A model generated the notes under the pieces. It did not search any database. It saw only the letters and a list, made by a program, of their open reading frames with translations, and had not been told where the DNA came from. A stretch of DNA of 8,416 nt from CAZPMT01 sp964587655 (GTDB lineage Bacteria > Hydrogenedentota > Hydrogenedentia > Hydrogenedentales > SLHB01), in assembly GCA_964587655.1 (NCBI GenBank), contig CAZPMT010000182.1, positions 1 through 8,416 on the forward strand. Reading direction: 5' to 3'. This document shows positions 6,282-8,416 of the stretch, in pieces; positions within the stretch are counted from its first letter, which is position 1; each line of letters starts with the position of its first letter. A program made the translations under genes and the position numbers.

Positions 6282-7574
6282 ATGGGCGGCTCTGTTCGGC
6301 CATCGACTGAACCTGTGATCCTAGATTCGGCAGTCAAGATTGAACGTGCCTGCCGAAATGGTGGACGGCGTGGACTTTGTGGACGACGTGGACGCCGAAA
6401 AGGATCGCCTGCAGGGTTGCGTCCACTTTGTCCACAACGTCCACTTTGTCCACTACTTGGACAAACCCAACTGTCTCCAATTGCCGAATCTAGGGTGATT
6501 GGCGTCTACATTCACGTTCCCTTTTGCCGGACGCGGTGTCCGTATTGCGATTTTGTGAGCAATGCGATCTTGGATCCGGTTCCCGCGGCGTTCGTCGAAG
6601 CGTTGTGCCGCGAGATCCAGGCGTTCCGCGGGCCCGACCGGGTCGATACGGTCTTTTTCGGCGGCGGGACGCCTTCGTTGCTCGAACCGCGGATGTTGGG
6701 TGCCGTCTTTACCGCCCTTCGGAAGCGTTTTGTGTTGGACGAGCCGGAGGTCACGCTTGAGGCGAATCCCGACGACGTGACGCCGGAATTGGCGGACGCA
6801 TGGGTGTCGCTGGGGATCAACCGCGTCAGCCTTGGCGTGCAGAGCTTCGATGACCGCGTGCTGCGTTACCTGGGCAGGCGCCACGACGCCAACACTGCCC
6901 GCCGCGTGTGTGAACTTGTCTCACAGCGGTTCTCAAACTGGGGAATGGATCTCATCTTCGGCGCTCCGCCGCTCGATTCGTGGAACGCCACACTCGACAC
7001 CTGTCTTTCGTATGCGCCCTGGCACGTGTCAACGTACGGGCTGACCTATGAGCCCGGCACGCCCTTTGGCGCACGCCGGCACGAGGCCGTTGACGATGAG
7101 ACCTGGCTCAATCTCTATCGCTGCGCGCACGAATCCCTCGCGGACTACGACCATTACGAGATATCCAATTACGCGCTGTCCGGCTGCGAGTGCAAACATA
7201 ACCTGATCTACTGGCGGAACCTCGAGTACGCCGGCTTCGGCCCCGCGGCCTACTCTTTTCTTAACGGCATCCGTTCGCGAAATCACGACGCGTTGCAGGA
7301 CTACCTCGCGGACCCAGGCGGGAAATCCGAGGCGCTTGACCTGACCGATCACGAGGTCCGCGTGGAAACCGTCGTCCAGCATCTCCGGCTCCGGAAAGGC
7401 CTGTCGAAAAAGGAATACCGGGAGCGATTCGCCTCCGACGTCCGCGAGGATTTCGGCCCCGGCCTCGACCGCCTGCTCACACGCGGTCTCATCGAGGAAG
7501 ACGAAACGACCTTCCGCCCTACCCTCTCAGGGTTCGAATTGAACAACGAAATAGGCCTGACGCTGGTCGATTAG
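6282..7574 (+). CDS. hemW: HemW-type radical SAM protein with an inserted N-terminal segment
   Basis: HemW is a heme-binding radical SAM protein, related to coproporphyrinogen dehydrogenase HemN, that passes heme to respiratory enzymes. The signature is clear: G-V-Y-I-H-V-P-F at 74-81, the 4Fe-4S cysteines C82-x3-C86-x2-C89, the SAM-binding F-F-G-G-G-T-P-S (125-132), L-E-A-N-P-D-D (159-165), the R-V-S-L-G-V-Q-S-F-D block (181-190), and a C-terminal HemN-C-like region. The 430-residue length is longer than usual because residues 12-71 are encoded by an inserted palindromic element plus its 5-bp duplication; without them the protein would be 370 residues. The added segment is rich in Arg, Gly, Pro and Cys and reads as tripeptide-periodic G-R-R and R-P-L-C-P. 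ATG 6282 has a good ribosome site. A GTG at 6495 could instead give a 359-residue protein lacking the insert. Confidence 0.92.
   Translation: MGGSVRPSTEPVILDSAVKIERACRNGGRRGLCGRRGRRKGSPAGLRPLCPQRPLCPLLGQTQLSPIAESRVIGVYIHVPFCRTRCPYCDFVSNAILDPVPAAFVEALCREIQAFRGPDRVDTVFFGGGTPSLLEPRMLGAVFTALRKRFVLDEPEVTLEANPDDVTPELADAWVSLGINRVSLGVQSFDDRVLRYLGRRHDANTARRVCELVSQRFSNWGMDLIFGAPPLDSWNATLDTCLSYAPWHVSTYGLTYEPGTPFGARRHEAVDDETWLNLYRCAHESLADYDHYEISNYALSGCECKHNLIYWRNLEYAGFGPAAYSFLNGIRSRNHDALQDYLADPGGKSEALDLTDHEVRVETVVQHLRLRKGLSKKEYRERFASDVREDFGPGLDRLLTRGLIEEDETTFRPTLSGFELNNEIGLTLVD
6315..6319 (+). repeat. Left copy of 5-bp target site duplication
   Basis: GTGAT abuts the left end of the palindromic element and is repeated exactly at its right end (6495-6499). 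It encodes V12 and the start of I13 of HemW. Confidence 0.75.
6320..6494. mobile_element. 175-bp palindromic MITE-like element inserted in frame in hemW
   Basis: The ends are a perfect 13-bp inverted repeat: CCTAGATTCGGCA (6320-6332) and TGCCGAATCTAGG (6482-6494). They are flanked on both sides by GTGAT. Inside are four GTGGAC units spaced 9 bp (6361, 6370, 6379, 6388) and four GTCCAC units spaced 9 bp (6421, 6430, 6439, 6448). They can pair as a stem of about 35 bp with mismatches only in the variable triplets, extended by GC/GC next to the loop. The loop region contains the palindrome CCTGCAGG. There is no transposase gene, so it is non-autonomous. Element plus duplication is 180 bp and contains no stop in the hemW frame. 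I cannot name a parent transposon family. It resembles in principle the Rickettsia palindromic elements found inside genes. Confidence 0.8.
6495..6499 (+). repeat. Right copy of 5-bp target site duplication
   Basis: GTGAT directly after the right terminal inverted repeat matches the left copy at 6315-6319. It encodes V72 and the start of I73, so the dipeptide V-I occurs at both edges of the inserted peptide. Its GTG is also a potential downstream start codon for hemW. Confidence 0.75.
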
Positions 7575-7665
7575 TGTAGTGACTCACGCTCTTGGCAACT
7601 CATGATGCTGGAGTCAAACATACCCATTCCCCTACCATAGCGCCGGGGAAATCCGACCGCATGTA

Positions 7666-7712
7666 ATCCGCACGAAGATCGTCTTTGCGTTTTCATTCCG
7701 TTTTCTGCGGAT
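7666..7712. terminator. Inverted repeat between convergent hemW and rho, possible terminator
   Basis: ATCCGCA (7666-7672) and TGCGGAT (7706-7712) are a perfect 7-bp inverted pair with a 33-nt loop. Inside the loop a weaker stem (7673-7678 with 7682-7687, one G-T pair) is followed by CGTTTTC. It lies just past the rho stop and 91 nt after the hemW stop. It might end transcription from either side, but it lacks the compact stem and T-tract of a classical terminator. Confidence 0.25.
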
Positions 7713-7716
7713 GCGG

Positions 7717-8416
<700 letters not shown>

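Overview
The window reads as a chromosomal segment of a free-living, uncultured-type bacterium of moderately high GC. All six genes are ordinary bacterial chromosomal families (CPBP membrane protein, DUF1015, RsmG, ApgM-type kinase/mutase, citramalate synthase, HemW, plus the end of Rho). I see no transposase, phage, CRISPR, toxin or tRNA/rRNA gene. The dispersed short-period repeat arrays between genes resemble those of several poorly cultured phyla (for example Hydrogenedentota, Sumerlaeota and Lentisphaerota), but that is an impression; I cannot assign a phylum from sequence alone.

Layout. At 83-2029, on the minus strand, a DUF1015 gene is followed after 3 nt by a small CPBP-like membrane protein, a tight two-gene unit. 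At 2030-2370 is a 341-nt gene-free stretch holding a 9-bp tandem array, a small hairpin and a perfect parS-like palindrome. At 2371-3030 (minus) lies rsmG, whose 3' coding end contains a second parS-like palindrome, so this locus is probably origin-proximal. A short divergent region with a plausible sigma-70-type promoter leads to the plus-strand genes: apgM (3129-4370, TTG start), cimA (4630-6210) and hemW (6282-7574). The apgM-cimA gap carries a terminator-like hairpin and two inverted heptamer arrays. At the right edge, convergent to hemW, is the C-terminal half of rho (7717-8416, minus; 5' end outside the window).

Genes together. apgM belongs to the subgroup proposed to act as homoserine kinase. 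Beside cimA (citramalate synthase), it suggests a threonine/isoleucine supply module. RsmG, HemW and Rho are housekeeping functions.

Main discovery candidate. The start of hemW is interrupted by a 175-bp palindromic element (6320-6494). It has perfect 13-bp terminal inverted repeats and a perfect 5-bp flanking duplication (GTGAT). Element plus duplication is exactly 180 bp, so the reading frame stays open and HemW gains 60 residues just upstream of its first strand and radical-SAM cysteines. Its interior is two inverted arrays of a constant hexamer plus a variable triplet (9-bp period). The same hexamer-plus-triplet format, with other sequences, occurs at two more places in the window.
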